From: Bacillus piscicola
Lineage (GTDB): Bacteria; Bacillota; Bacilli; Bacillales; Marinococcaceae
Length of the DNA: 64,000 nt
Direction of reading: 5' to 3'
NCBI RefSeq assembly: GCF_022458745.1
Contig: NZ_JAJJJF010000007.1
Location: forward strand, 62,001-126,000
A program made the translations under genes and the position numbers. This document shows, one piece after another, positions 18,476 to 26,860 of this stretch. The notes beneath the pieces were generated by a model that searched no databases, was not told the origin of the DNA, and saw only the letters and a program-made list of their open reading frames with translations. Positions within the stretch are counted from its first letter, which is position 1; every line of letters starts with the position of its first letter.

Positions 18476-19963
18476 ATGAAAGAAAATTTCAAACGGAAAC
18501 TGTTTCTCATCATGATCGGGTTCGCCCTTGTATTCTCGCTAACCATCGCAACCGTTGACCATTTACGCCTGAAAGAACAAGTCATGCACCATCATCAATT
18601 ACAAATCGAACAGACCGAAGACATGGTCGTGTATGCGTTACAATCCCTTGAAAAAGCGTATTCCTTGTTTGATCAGGAAACAACCGTACGCATGAAAGAG
18701 AACACAACGATACTGATGGACCTTTACGAAAAGAAACCCCTCGATGACTGGGACTTCCGCGAATTACGCGAGCGTCTCGGCATGGATATTTATCTCATCA
18801 ACGAAGAGAACACGATTACACACAGCAGCTACCGCGAAGATATCGGGATGAACTTTTCAGAGTGCTGCCAGAAATTAGCCCGGGTGTTAGACAAACGACG
18901 AGCATCCGGGGCTTTCTTCGATGACGGCCTCGACATCGAGCAAACGACCGGTGCCATCAAGAAATACAGTTACATGGCGACCCCCGACAAAAAATACATC
19001 ATTGAGCTCGGCTACGCGCTTGAAGACGGGGCTATTTTTGAAGAATTTAATTTTCTACGCGTCATCGATGAGCTCGTCGACAAGTACCCTTCCATCGATG
19101 GCATCCACGTTCTGAACATTGGCGGTTATTCGTTAGGCACACCGGTCGACGATGCGAAACTTACGAAAGAACGCCGGGACGCATTCGAACATACTTTGGC
19201 AACGCACGAGATTTCGGAGATCGAAAGCAGCTGGCAGGGGGAACCGGCCACTTACCGTTACGTGCCTCACGTATCGGCGCTCGATACGGGCACAACAAGA
19301 AACAAAGTTGTCGAGGTTGTTTACAATGACCATGAACTTCAGGCCCTGCTCCTCGCCAACAAAAACAAGTTTGTCTGGGAACTCATCATCATCCTGCTGA
19401 GCGCAGTTGCTATTTCCCTTTTGATTTCTAAATGGGTCGCGAAACCGATGTACCTCGCTTTTCACGACAGCTTAACCGGCTTAAAAAACAGGGCTGCGTT
19501 TGATGAAGGGGTAACCGACGCTTTGTCCGCTGGCGAACATTTTGCTCTACTAATGATTGACCTTGATAATTTCAAAGCCGTCAATGACCACCTCGGCCAT
19601 GACAAAGGGGACGAGCTTCTCCAACAAATGGCCGTGCTTCTCCGCGAGTCTATTCGTAAAACGGACACCCCTTTCCGTTTAGGAGGGGATGAGTTTGTGA
19701 TTACGTTACCCGGGGCCTCGCAGCAGGAAGCAGAGGCAATTGCGATGCGCCTTATCGACCGGACGAAGGAGATGATCGAGACACGTTCGCCCGCCAAAGA
19801 CATCGCAGTCACCGTCAGCATCGGCATCGCGCTTGCCCCCGAGCACGCACGTACCGCCGATGCGCTCTATAAGAAAGCTGACATCGCGCTATATACCTCT
19901 AAAGAAAAAGGGAAAAATCAACACTACGTGTACACCGAAACCATCAGGCACCAACTACTCTAA
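18476..19963 (+). CDS. Membrane diguanylate cyclase (495 aa)
   Basis: Makes c-di-GMP from two GTP. Membrane segment at 8-28, extracytoplasmic sensor of about 270 residues (Cache-like topology, no named family claimed), second membrane segment at about 299-320, then a GGDEF domain. Active motif GGDEF near residue 403, with RKTD five residues before it, the standard inhibitory RxxD I-site, so product feedback is expected. RBS GAGGTGACAAGAG before ATG. It lies 30 bases after the GGDEF-EAL gene on the same strand. Confidence 0.92.
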   Translation: MKENFKRKLFLIMIGFALVFSLTIATVDHLRLKEQVMHHHQLQIEQTEDMVVYALQSLEKAYSLFDQETTVRMKENTTILMDLYEKKPLDDWDFRELRERLGMDIYLINEENTITHSSYREDIGMNFSECCQKLARVLDKRRASGAFFDDGLDIEQTTGAIKKYSYMATPDKKYIIELGYALEDGAIFEEFNFLRVIDELVDKYPSIDGIHVLNIGGYSLGTPVDDAKLTKERRDAFEHTLATHEISEIESSWQGEPATYRYVPHVSALDTGTTRNKVVEVVYNDHELQALLLANKNKFVWELIIILLSAVAISLLISKWVAKPMYLAFHDSLTGLKNRAAFDEGVTDALSAGEHFALLMIDLDNFKAVNDHLGHDKGDELLQQMAVLLRESIRKTDTPFRLGGDEFVITLPGASQQEAEAIAMRLIDRTKEMIETRSPAKDIAVTVSIGIALAPEHARTADALYKKADIALYTSKEKGKNQHYVYTETIRHQLL

Positions 19964-19978
19964 AACAAAAAAGGAGGA

Positions 19979-20074
19979 ACACCGATCGGCTTGTTGCGAC
20001 AAGGCAAGCAAGACCGGTGTAAAAAATTTGCCGTCACCGGTCACGAATTTTACGAATCGTGGCCGGTTTTTTTG
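19979..20074 (+). terminator. Tandem hairpins ending in a terminator between cyclase and ALS-like gene
   Basis: A first hairpin (ACACCG 19979-19984 with CGGTGT 20015-20020, inner GCTTG/CAAGC) is followed by a terminator: ACCGG/CCGGT and CACGA/TCGTG arms (20036-20067) and seven T. ACCGGT occurs in both structures, so alternative pairing is possible. The simplest reading is the cyclase terminator; a leader attenuator for the next gene is the alternative. No T-box signature is visible. Confidence 0.6.
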
Positions 20075-20185
20075 CATCCTTTTCTGAAAAAAGAACGTGT
20101 TTTATTGCTCCCTGTGAGGGCCGTCACTGACAGTTTCTTTTTCCATTTTTACAATGGATAAAAGGAACAAAAGGAGTGAATTGAC

Positions 20186-21859
20186 TTGAATGCGATTTTA
20201 GAAAAAATGCTCCATTTCCTCCGTCCTCCCTGACAGACGCCCTTTTACAAGCAGGAATTGACACCGCCTTTATGCCGGCACGTTCCCAGAGTTCGCCGCT
20301 TTTTCCCCCTGTTTTTGCAACAAGAATCCTTTCACCACACCATCATGATGCACGAACAGGCAGCGGTTCATGCGGCAGACAGTTTTGGCCGCGTTACGGG
20401 CAAGCCGGCAGTTGTCCTTGCAGCTGGCGGGGCGGCTGCCACTAATTGTGTCACCGGGCTTGCTGAAGCTTTTATGGACTCTGTTCCCCTGCTCCTGGTT
20501 GTCACGAATTTTCAGCCGGCTTATAACCACGGTACAACCGGGAATGAGATCGATTTTTATTCGATGGCCATGCCGATTACGAAATATCAGTACAGGGTTC
20601 ACCGTTTTGCAGATCTCCCGGCTGTTCTTTCAGCTGCCGCGTCTCTTACAAAGGAGGGACGCCCGGGACCCGTCCTCCTTGACCTTACTCGGATGGAGAC
20701 GGGAACAGCGGATGCAGACGCTTTTTTCTCCACCCCTAAAAAGCGTGCCCCTGCCATAGCGGAAAAATGCCTTGCACCCATCGTCACGCAAATAAAACGC
20801 GCGAAAAAGCCCGTCATCATCGCAGGCGGCGGCGTTATTATTTCAGGAGCAGCCGACATCGTACGAAAAACCGCGGAGAAAGCAGGCATTCCGGTCGTAA
20901 GCACACTGAAAGGACTGGATGCCGTTCCCGCAGACCACCCGCTATTCCTTGGCATGATTGGCATGCACGGCACGTATGCCGCAAACAAAGCCGTTCACTC
21001 AGCAGACTTGCTCATCTGCTTAGGGGTCCGCTTTAATGACCGCGTAACCGGTAAAGCGAAAACGTTTGCCCCAAAAGCGGTAAAAATTCATGTCGACATT
21101 GATGCAGCAGAGCTTAACAAAAATGTACACGTGGACTTCCCCATTCAAGCGGACATCTCCCGTCTTTTTCTGGAAGTCAACCGCAGACTCGTAAAAGGAG
21201 ACACCTCGGAATGGGTGGGATTTGTTACGTCCCTGCACAAAAAAGTGCCCATGTGCGAGAAGTCCAACAGCATCTTAAAGCCACAGCATGTCATCCGCAT
21301 GATTAGTGACATGACGGACCGCGATGCAATTCTGACAACCGACGTGGGCCAGCATCAGATTTGGTCCGCCCATCATTACACTTTTCGCCAGCCACGAACC
21401 TTTATCACGTCCGGTGGATTCGGAACGATGGGATTTGGCCTGCCCGCGGCAATCGGAGCGGCCATCGCTGCACCTCACCGCCAAATTGTCTGCGTCAGCG
21501 GGGACGGCAGCTTTCAAATGAACGTGCAAGAATGGATGACCGTCGCCCGCTACCAGCTGCCAATCAAAGTCGTCATTTTGAATAACGGCTATTTAGGAAT
21601 GGTCCGGCAGTGGCAGGAATTGTTCTACAACCGCCGCTACTCTGCCGTCAAAATAGCTTCCCCCCATTTCTGCGCCCTGGCGGAAGCATACGGGACAGTC
21701 GGCTTGGAAGCAAAAACAACAGCCGAAGCACGCGAAGTCATACAAACCGGCCTATCCTTACCCGGCCCGGTGTTGATGGAATTTGATGTAAAAGAAGAGG
21801 AAAATGTATACCCGATGATCCCCCCAGGATCCGGAGTAGAAGCAACGATCCATTCCTAA
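20186..21859 (+). pseudogene. Acetolactate synthase large-subunit-like gene, frameshifted at the 5' end
   Basis: The uninterrupted part from about 20300 encodes most of a thiamine-diphosphate enzyme of the acetohydroxyacid synthase family: MHEQAAVHAADSFGRVTGK with the catalytic Glu, a central Rossmann domain, and the ThDP site GDGSFQMN to LNNGYLGMVRQWQ. The N-terminal ~40 residues are spread over three frames: TTG 20186 after AAGGAG opens LNAILEKMLHFLRPP then stop; SLTDALLQAGIDTAF lies in a second frame; YAGTFPEFAAF in a third; the main frame resumes at FFPLFLQQ. At least three small indels in about 100 bases fit decay or sequencing error. No ilvN or ilvC neighbour. A TTG at 20258 could start a shortened protein, which would lack part of the ThDP fold. 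Confidence 0.8.
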
Positions 21860-21870
21860 CCACACACAAC

Positions 21871-21914
21871 AAAACGCCCTAGCTAGCACTATATGCCAGC
21901 CAAGGCGTTTTCTA
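21871..21914 (+). terminator. Terminator after the ALS-like gene
   Basis: AAAACGCC (21871-21878) pairs with GGCGTTTT (21904-21911), with inner AGCT/AGC pairing, then TCTATTTTC. Confidence 0.75.
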
Positions 21915-21930
21915 TTTTCACCAACAACCC

Positions 21931-22830
21931 CATCAAACGCTATGACATGGCTATTTTCCTTAAAACTACTTTTCACGATTCATTCCAGCCCTATGACGCC
22001 ACTATTTTCACAGCAAGACGTTTTCACGGCCTCATTCAAGCTCTATGGTGTCGTTATTTTCACAACAACCGTTTTTCATGGCTTCATACAGCCTCTATGA
22101 CGTCACTACCTTCACAACAACCGTTTTTCGTGACTCCATTCCATCCCTATGACGTTGCTATCTCCACATCATGCCATTTTCACGACTTCATTCAAGCTCT
22201 ATGGTGTTGCTATTTTCGCAATAAACCTTTTTCATAGCTTCATACAGCCTCTATGACGTCACTATCTTCACGACAACCGTTTTTCATGACTCCATTCAAG
22301 CCCTATGACGCCGCTATTTCCGCAACATCCCTTTTTCATAACTTCACACAGCCTCTATGACGTCACTATCTTCACAACATCCATTTTTCGTGACTCCACT
22401 CAATCCCTATGACGTTGCTATCTCCATATCGTGCCATTTTCACGACTTCATTCAATCTCTATGGTGTTGCTATTTTCGCAATAGACCTTTTTCATAGCTT
22501 CATACAGCCTCTATGACGTCACTATCTTCACAACAAGCCGTTTTCGTGACTTCATTCAATCCCTATGACGTTGCTATCTCCACATCATGCCATTTTCAAG
22601 ACTTCATTCAAGCTCTATGGTGTTGCTATTTCCGCAGCAATCCGTTTTCACGACCCCATTCAACCCCTATGACGTCACTATTTTCGCAACAATCCATTTT
22701 CACAACTTCATTCCAGCCCAATGACGCCGCTATTTTCGCAGCAACCCGTTTTCATGACTTCATTCACCCCTTATGACGTCGCTATTTCCGCAGCAATCCG
22801 TTTTCACGGTGTCATTCATTTCCCCCCTTA
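21931..22830. repeat. 52-bp dyad satellite array, at least 16 units
   Basis: The right-arm CTATGACG starts run from 21991 to 22771 in exact 52-base steps (15 steps). One 51-base step precedes them (21940). Units 22095/22251 and 22355/22511 are close copies 156 bases apart, showing a trimeric higher-order repeat. It lies between convergent genes; open frames across it are by-products of the repeat. Confidence 0.95.
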
Positions 22831-22867
22831 CTATTTTTCACGGAGGTGCGGCAGTGAGGGCATGCAA

Positions 22868-22903
22868 AATGGCTCCTCCTTCGTTTGGGGGAGCCGTTTT
22901 TTT
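22868..22903. terminator. Bidirectional terminator between satellite array and SLAC1-like gene
   Basis: GGCTCC...GGAGCC arms (22871-22876 with 22890-22895 region) with T runs on the plus side and A/T on the other, just beyond the minus-strand gene's stop. Confidence 0.75.
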
Positions 22904-22911
22904 CGTATTTG

Positions 22912-24051
22912 TTAATCTCGGTTGCTTTCGTGAATGGGGTTGGCGGTTGGTATTGCTTTTTTCTTAAATAAGGCGGCCGGTTTCCATTCGTATCTGGCTT
23001 TGATCCATAGCAGCACTTCGTTCAGGAGGAAGAGCAGCACGATCCAAGCTCCGACTGTTAAAATGATTTCTCTCAATGTGACCAAGAAGCCTACTTCCGC
23101 AAAGGTGGTCGCGGCGAGGTCGAATTGCATTGTAAAAGCGTACAGCATGCCGAATGTAAAGTTTCGGGACCATTGGGTGGCGTTATATTGACCAAGCGCC
23201 CGCTCGGTGCCGTATTGGTTCACCCGCACTTTTGCCCGCCAGATCTCCACACTTTCGACGATCACAAACCAGGTGAGCACCCACAGCCAGACCGCCATTG
23301 TGAAAGAATCACTTACCGCTCCGGTGGTCGCCGCGGCAAGCCCCGTAATCGACATCGCGCCGTGAAGAATACAGTTCGTATTTTGCCAGTCGTCAGCAAC
23401 GCTCCACTCGGAAAAGACGCGGTACCGTTTCATAATCAGGTAGAAGCCAAGTGCGTAAAATAGTACCCCTGCATAAATGATCAGTTTGAAAAAGAGTCCG
23501 GGCAGTTGTCCGCCAAACACATTGAAATACAATATGGCGATGGATTGGGTGCTAACCGTAGACAGCAATAAAATGCCGTGTGCTTGTTTGTAAAGATCGC
23601 TTGTATACAATTCCTTGAACCGTTTGATGACAATAGTAAGATAAAACAGCCACAAGGCTCCATTCCATATAGCAAGAACGAGAACGACGGAGCGCACTTC
23701 CGGAAACTGCTGCAGCAGGACATTCCCGAGTACGGAGGTACCAGCGACCCACGTTCCGATCGCAAAACTTTTTATTTTCGGCTCTGTAAATTGACGACGG
23801 AATTCTCCTTGGCGGGCTGTTTTTACAAAAGTGGCCGCGATCATGACGGCAACGGCCAAGAGAGCCATTGCCAGGAAGTCACCGAGCCAGCCGCTGAACA
23901 TTGGAAAACGGTGGGCAGCCCCGAGCAGAAAGATCCCGGATGCCATTACAATCGCTCCGTTCGCTGGATTAGGGCTGCCGCTTTTAAACATACACGCTTT
24001 GACAACCAGCAAAACACTCAGTATGATGATAAATCCTACAATGAATTCCAT
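22912..24051 (-). CDS. Ten-segment membrane protein, SLAC1/TehA-like (379 aa)
   Basis: Polytopic membrane protein with about ten hydrophobic segments. Block patterns (NPANGAIVMASGIFLLG, FAIGTWVAGTSVLGN) resemble the tellurite-resistance/dicarboxylate transporter and SLAC1 anion-channel family. The substrate cannot be read from sequence; in this nitrogen-oxide context an anion such as nitrite is one possibility. GGAAA precedes ATG 24051. A TGTGA-N6-TCACA site (24149-24164) lies about 100 bases upstream, so the local Crp/Fnr regulator probably controls it. Confidence 0.6.
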   Translation of the reverse strand: MEFIVGFIIILSVLLVVKACMFKSGSPNPANGAIVMASGIFLLGAAHRFPMFSGWLGDFLAMALLAVAVMIAATFVKTARQGEFRRQFTEPKIKSFAIGTWVAGTSVLGNVLLQQFPEVRSVVLVLAIWNGALWLFYLTIVIKRFKELYTSDLYKQAHGILLLSTVSTQSIAILYFNVFGGQLPGLFFKLIIYAGVLFYALGFYLIMKRYRVFSEWSVADDWQNTNCILHGAMSITGLAAATTGAVSDSFTMAVWLWVLTWFVIVESVEIWRAKVRVNQYGTERALGQYNATQWSRNFTFGMLYAFTMQFDLAATTFAEVGFLVTLREIILTVGAWIVLLFLLNEVLLWIKARYEWKPAALFKKKAIPTANPIHESNRD

Positions 24052-24130
24052 ATTTCCTTTCCCCTTTAAGTAAACTGCTGTTTTTTCTTTTAGTATACGA
24101 GTAAGCGTTGGGGACGGGGTGTGATATCGC

Positions 24131-24143
24131 GCACACCGTGTGC
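24131..24143. promoter_or_regulatory. Perfect 13-base palindrome upstream of the SLAC1-like gene
   Basis: GCACAC-C-GTGTGC lies six bases from the Crp/Fnr-type site in the same promoter region. It could be an operator for a second regulator. Confidence 0.3.
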
Positions 24144-24148
24144 CTTTT

Positions 24149-24164
24149 TGTGAGAAGTTTCACA
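24149..24164. promoter_or_regulatory. Crp/Fnr-type site (SLAC1-like gene promoter)
   Basis: TGTGA-GAAGTT-TCACA is a perfect match to the TGTGA-N6-TCACA palindrome used by Bacillus Fnr and Crp-class proteins. It lies about 100 bases before the minus-strand start at 24051. Confidence 0.7.
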
Positions 24165-24196
24165 AAATATCCATATTCTTAATTACTCTCTGCTTG

Positions 24197-24919
24197 TCAG
24201 GCGAGCCAAATCACCATCACAATGAGAAAATAAACGGAATTGACTGCCTCGATCAGTGCGGTTTGCTTGGGTCGTAACGGCCTTTTATAAAAAACGAAAG
24301 AACGTAGAAAACTGAAGGAATACGCGATACCGAGGGTTATGAAGCCAAACACAAAACTGCTGATAAACACGAAACCGTGATAGGCCCAGGAATACCATTT
24401 AAACGTGGCATTTTTCTTCTCTCTAATAAACATTTTTACGAAAAAGACACTGCCGATGAAAAAGAGGACAGATGCCGCCCAAATGTACAGCGCCGTCTCA
24501 TCCCAGGCGCCGGTCCCTGCATAATAGGCAGCAGGTCCGCCCGCGCACAGCCCGATAATGGCGGCTAAATCATTAAGAAGGGCTCGTTCGTTTTTTCTCT
24601 TTGCGTAGGAGAGGTTTACCGCGAGCACTGGCAGCAGGACCACCCCGACTAGGAGCAACTTTGGCTGAAGGAGGACAGGCACAAGCAGAAACAAGAGCGC
24701 GAGGCCGGTATAGGAAGCAAACCATTTTATATAGATACTTCTTTTCTTTTTGTTTTTGACAGCGTTGAGTAACGGATAAGAAGAAATGTATAAGAGCAGC
24801 CATCCCAGAAAGAGTAAAATATGTATCCAGTCGGGCCGGCCGACAATAACACCTATCAAAAAAGGCAGAAACACCATCACCCACGCACCGTGCTGCTTTG
24901 GTAACAGCAGTTTTTTCAT
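24197..24919 (-). CDS. ywiC: YwiC-like membrane protein (240 aa)
   Basis: The N-terminus MKKLLLPKQHGAWVMVFLPF is characteristic of the YwiC-like family; about seven membrane segments follow, one basic loop reading KNKKKRSIYIKW. In Bacillus subtilis ywiC lies beside the fnr/nar genes. Its biochemical function is unknown. I start at ATG 24919 because GAGGAGG sits nine bases upstream; ATG 24928 touches the RBS. Upstream lies a 21-bp repeat array and then a Crp/Fnr-type site, so the transcript may carry a repeat-bearing 5' leader. Confidence 0.8.
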   Translation of the reverse strand: MKKLLLPKQHGAWVMVFLPFLIGVIVGRPDWIHILLFLGWLLLYISSYPLLNAVKNKKKRSIYIKWFASYTGLALLFLLVPVLLQPKLLLVGVVLLPVLAVNLSYAKRKNERALLNDLAAIIGLCAGGPAAYYAGTGAWDETALYIWAASVLFFIGSVFFVKMFIREKKNATFKWYSWAYHGFVFISSFVFGFITLGIAYSFSFLRSFVFYKRPLRPKQTALIEAVNSVYFLIVMVIWLA

Positions 24920-25004
24920 AAGGTCCATCCTCCTCGTATGTTCATTATATTTTTTTAAAGACTCGCGTCTGAGGCTCCCACACCACGTCTCAATTCCTCG
25001 CGAC

Positions 25005-25230
25005 TATAACTGGATTCTTCGTGCGCTTCTCTGGATTCTTTGCACACATGTTTGGATTCTTCGCGCCCATGTTTGGGTTTTCCACACACTTCTCTGGATT
25101 CTCCGCGCACATGTCTGGATTCCCCGCGCTTATATCTGGATTCTCACGCGCATGTCTGGATTACCCGCACTCATATCTGGATTTTCCACACTTCTCCGGA
25201 TTCTCCGCGCGCATATCTGGATTCGTCGCA
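25005..25230 (+). repeat. 21-bp TCTGGATTC tandem array
   Basis: About ten units of 21 bases with TCTGGATTC cores and variable CGCGC/ACA-rich remainders. The period is a multiple of three, so several frames stay open, but they encode only seven-residue repeats. It fills the gap between the ywiC-like gene and a Crp/Fnr-type site. Confidence 0.92.
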
Positions 25231-25280
25231 CAAATGGTCTTTGATTCTCTTTCATTTTAATAGCTGTGGGGGAAAAAGGA

Positions 25281-25296
25281 TGTGAGAAAAGTCACA
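25281..25296. promoter_or_regulatory. Crp/Fnr-type site (ywiC-like gene)
   Basis: TGTGA-GAAAAG-TCACA, a perfect palindrome match, about 360 bases before the ywiC-like start with the repeat array in between. It lies downstream of the radical SAM gene, so ywiC is the only gene it can serve at its 3' side. Confidence 0.65.
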
Positions 25297-25317
25297 AACA
25301 CACCGCGTTCCCAAAAG

Positions 25318-25345
25318 AAAAAACCTCCCTGGGGTGGGAGGTGTT
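25318..25345 (-). terminator. Terminator of the radical SAM gene
   Basis: AACCTCCC (25322-25329) pairs with GGGAGGT (25336-25342); the minus strand continues with six T. It overlaps the stop codon region. Confidence 0.8.
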
Positions 25346-26435
25346 ATACCGGCATTTCTTTATATGCTTTTGGGATGTACGAGCAGGCGGGTTCGCTTTC
25401 CAAATAGTCTCCGGTGACGGCATAGGCCCGGGCCCGTGAACCTCCGCAAACACGCCGGAATTCGCAGACACCGCACTTTCCTTTATACAAGTCAGGATTG
25501 CGGAGCTCTTGGAAAACGGGGTGATGGCGGTAAATATCCGCGAGCGGTGTTTTTCGAACATTTCCGCACGCAATGGGCAGGAAGCCGCTCGGATACACGT
25601 CGCCTGTGTGCGAAATAAAGAGAAAGCCATTCCCGTCTCGAATCCCTTTTGGAGCGCGGCCGACCGCACTTCCTGCATAGAGACTGCCTGCGGGTACCGG
25701 CCGCTCACCTGTGTCTTTCTCCTGCTTTTTCCGCTGCAAAGACACCCGGCGATAATGATGGGCTTCGGTCGTTTTCACATCAAACGAAGACCGTTTGCTG
25801 ACGTCATACAACCAATTCAAGACGTCTTCATGTTCGTCCGGCGAAATCATATCATCCATCTTGCCGCGGCCAGTCGGGATAAGAAAGAAAACACTCCAGA
25901 GAACCGCTTTTACTTCCTCCACCAAGACAGCCATCTCTTCTAAGTGATCGACATTGTACCGTGAGACGGTCGTATTGATTTGCACGGGAATGTCTAATTC
26001 GTGCAAATAACGGATCGCGTTCATCGTTAAGTCGAAGGATCCGCTCGTTCCGCGGAAATGATCATGAATGGCGGCGTTCGGCCCGTCTAAACTGAAAGCC
26101 CAGCGTGACAACCCGACTTCTTTTGCCTTCTCGATCGCCTCTTTCGTCACAAGCGGTGTTGCACTTGGCGTCATCGAGACCCGGACTCCTTTTTGAACCG
26201 CATATTCGGCGAGATCAAACAAGTCACGCCTCATCAGCGGATCGCCGCCTGTAAACACGAAGACCGGATTATCCATGTCATAAATTTGATCAATCAGGTT
26301 TTTTCCCTCTGCAAACGTCAGCTCGCGCGGATCACGCCGGTACTGGGCCTCCGCCCGGCAGTGCAGACATTTCAATTCACAGGCCCGCGTCACTTCCCAG
26401 ATAACGATAAACGGATTTTCATTAAAGTCCTGCAT
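25344..26435 (-). CDS. Radical SAM/SPASM protein, TIGR04053-like (363 aa)
   Basis: Iron-sulfur enzyme that cleaves SAM. The CxxxCxxC cluster motif (TRACELKCLHC) is at about residues 14-24, the GGDP motif (FTGGDPLMR) near 62, and a C-terminal SPASM-type Cys cluster (CGNVRKTPL region, then YKGKCGVCEFRRVCGGSRARAY) binds auxiliary clusters. It resembles NirJ/Ahb-type heme-modifying enzymes and the TIGR04053 family; the true substrate is unknown. RBS GGGGGGAGAGG before ATG. It follows a DUF2249 gene by 43 bases, so the two form an operon behind the regulator's divergent promoter region. Confidence 0.85.
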   Translation of the reverse strand: MQDFNENPFIVIWEVTRACELKCLHCRAEAQYRRDPRELTFAEGKNLIDQIYDMDNPVFVFTGGDPLMRRDLFDLAEYAVQKGVRVSMTPSATPLVTKEAIEKAKEVGLSRWAFSLDGPNAAIHDHFRGTSGSFDLTMNAIRYLHELDIPVQINTTVSRYNVDHLEEMAVLVEEVKAVLWSVFFLIPTGRGKMDDMISPDEHEDVLNWLYDVSKRSSFDVKTTEAHHYRRVSLQRKKQEKDTGERPVPAGSLYAGSAVGRAPKGIRDGNGFLFISHTGDVYPSGFLPIACGNVRKTPLADIYRHHPVFQELRNPDLYKGKCGVCEFRRVCGGSRARAYAVTGDYLESEPACSYIPKAYKEMPV

Positions 26436-26478
26436 CGGCCTCTCCCCCCTTTCTGTTCCCTACAGACTTGTTCTATTT

Positions 26479-26709
26479 TTACCGCTTTGCGATTGCGACC
26501 CGCCACGTCTCCGGACCTTCTTCAAGGTATTTCCAATCAAAGGCCCCTTCCCGTTCGATAGCAAATTGATAATACAGCGGACGAGGATCGTGATCGTTTG
26601 TCAGCTCCATCGTCTGCCCGGAAGCCAGTCCATCAAACGTTTTGAAAATAACAGGATGCTTTTCCTTTGGCGGATACTTCGTTGCGTCTACCCTTGCATC
26701 ATATTCCAT
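26479..26709 (-). CDS. DUF2249 domain protein (76 aa)
   Basis: Single-domain DUF2249 protein: DARVDATKYPPKEKHPVIF, the FDGLASGQTMELTNDHDPRPLYYQF block and the closing WRVAIAKR are family features. DUF2249 proteins accompany nitric oxide and heme-copper gene clusters, but their function is unknown. RBS AAAAGGAGG. First gene of the operon with the radical SAM gene, divergent from the Crp/Fnr regulator; two further DUF2249 genes lie at 27.6-28.1 kb. Confidence 0.9.
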   Translation of the reverse strand: MEYDARVDATKYPPKEKHPVIFKTFDGLASGQTMELTNDHDPRPLYYQFAIEREGAFDWKYLEEGPETWRVAIAKR

Positions 26710-26779
26710 TATTATTTATCCTCCTTTTAGATCACTTCATTGTTACAAAACAAGTATAAAACGCTTTTTTCGCTCTTGC

Positions 26780-26818
26780 TGTGATATTTCTCATACCATA
26801 CAAGTGATTTCTATCACA
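26780..26818. promoter_or_regulatory. Two Crp/Fnr-type sites in the divergent promoter
   Basis: AGTGA-TTTCTA-TCACA (26803-26818) and the weaker TGTGA-TATTTC-TCATA (26780-26795) lie between the DUF2249 operon and the regulator gene. They could serve both directions and give autoregulation. Confidence 0.65.
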
Positions 26819-26860
26819 CAATAGAACCATAAAGCACTTTTCATAGAAAGGAGAAGTAAC

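Noticed and set aside
19979-20185. T-box or c-di-GMP riboswitch before the ALS-like gene
   Set aside because: The conserved T-box sequence and c-di-GMP riboswitch core are absent; only simple hairpins are seen.
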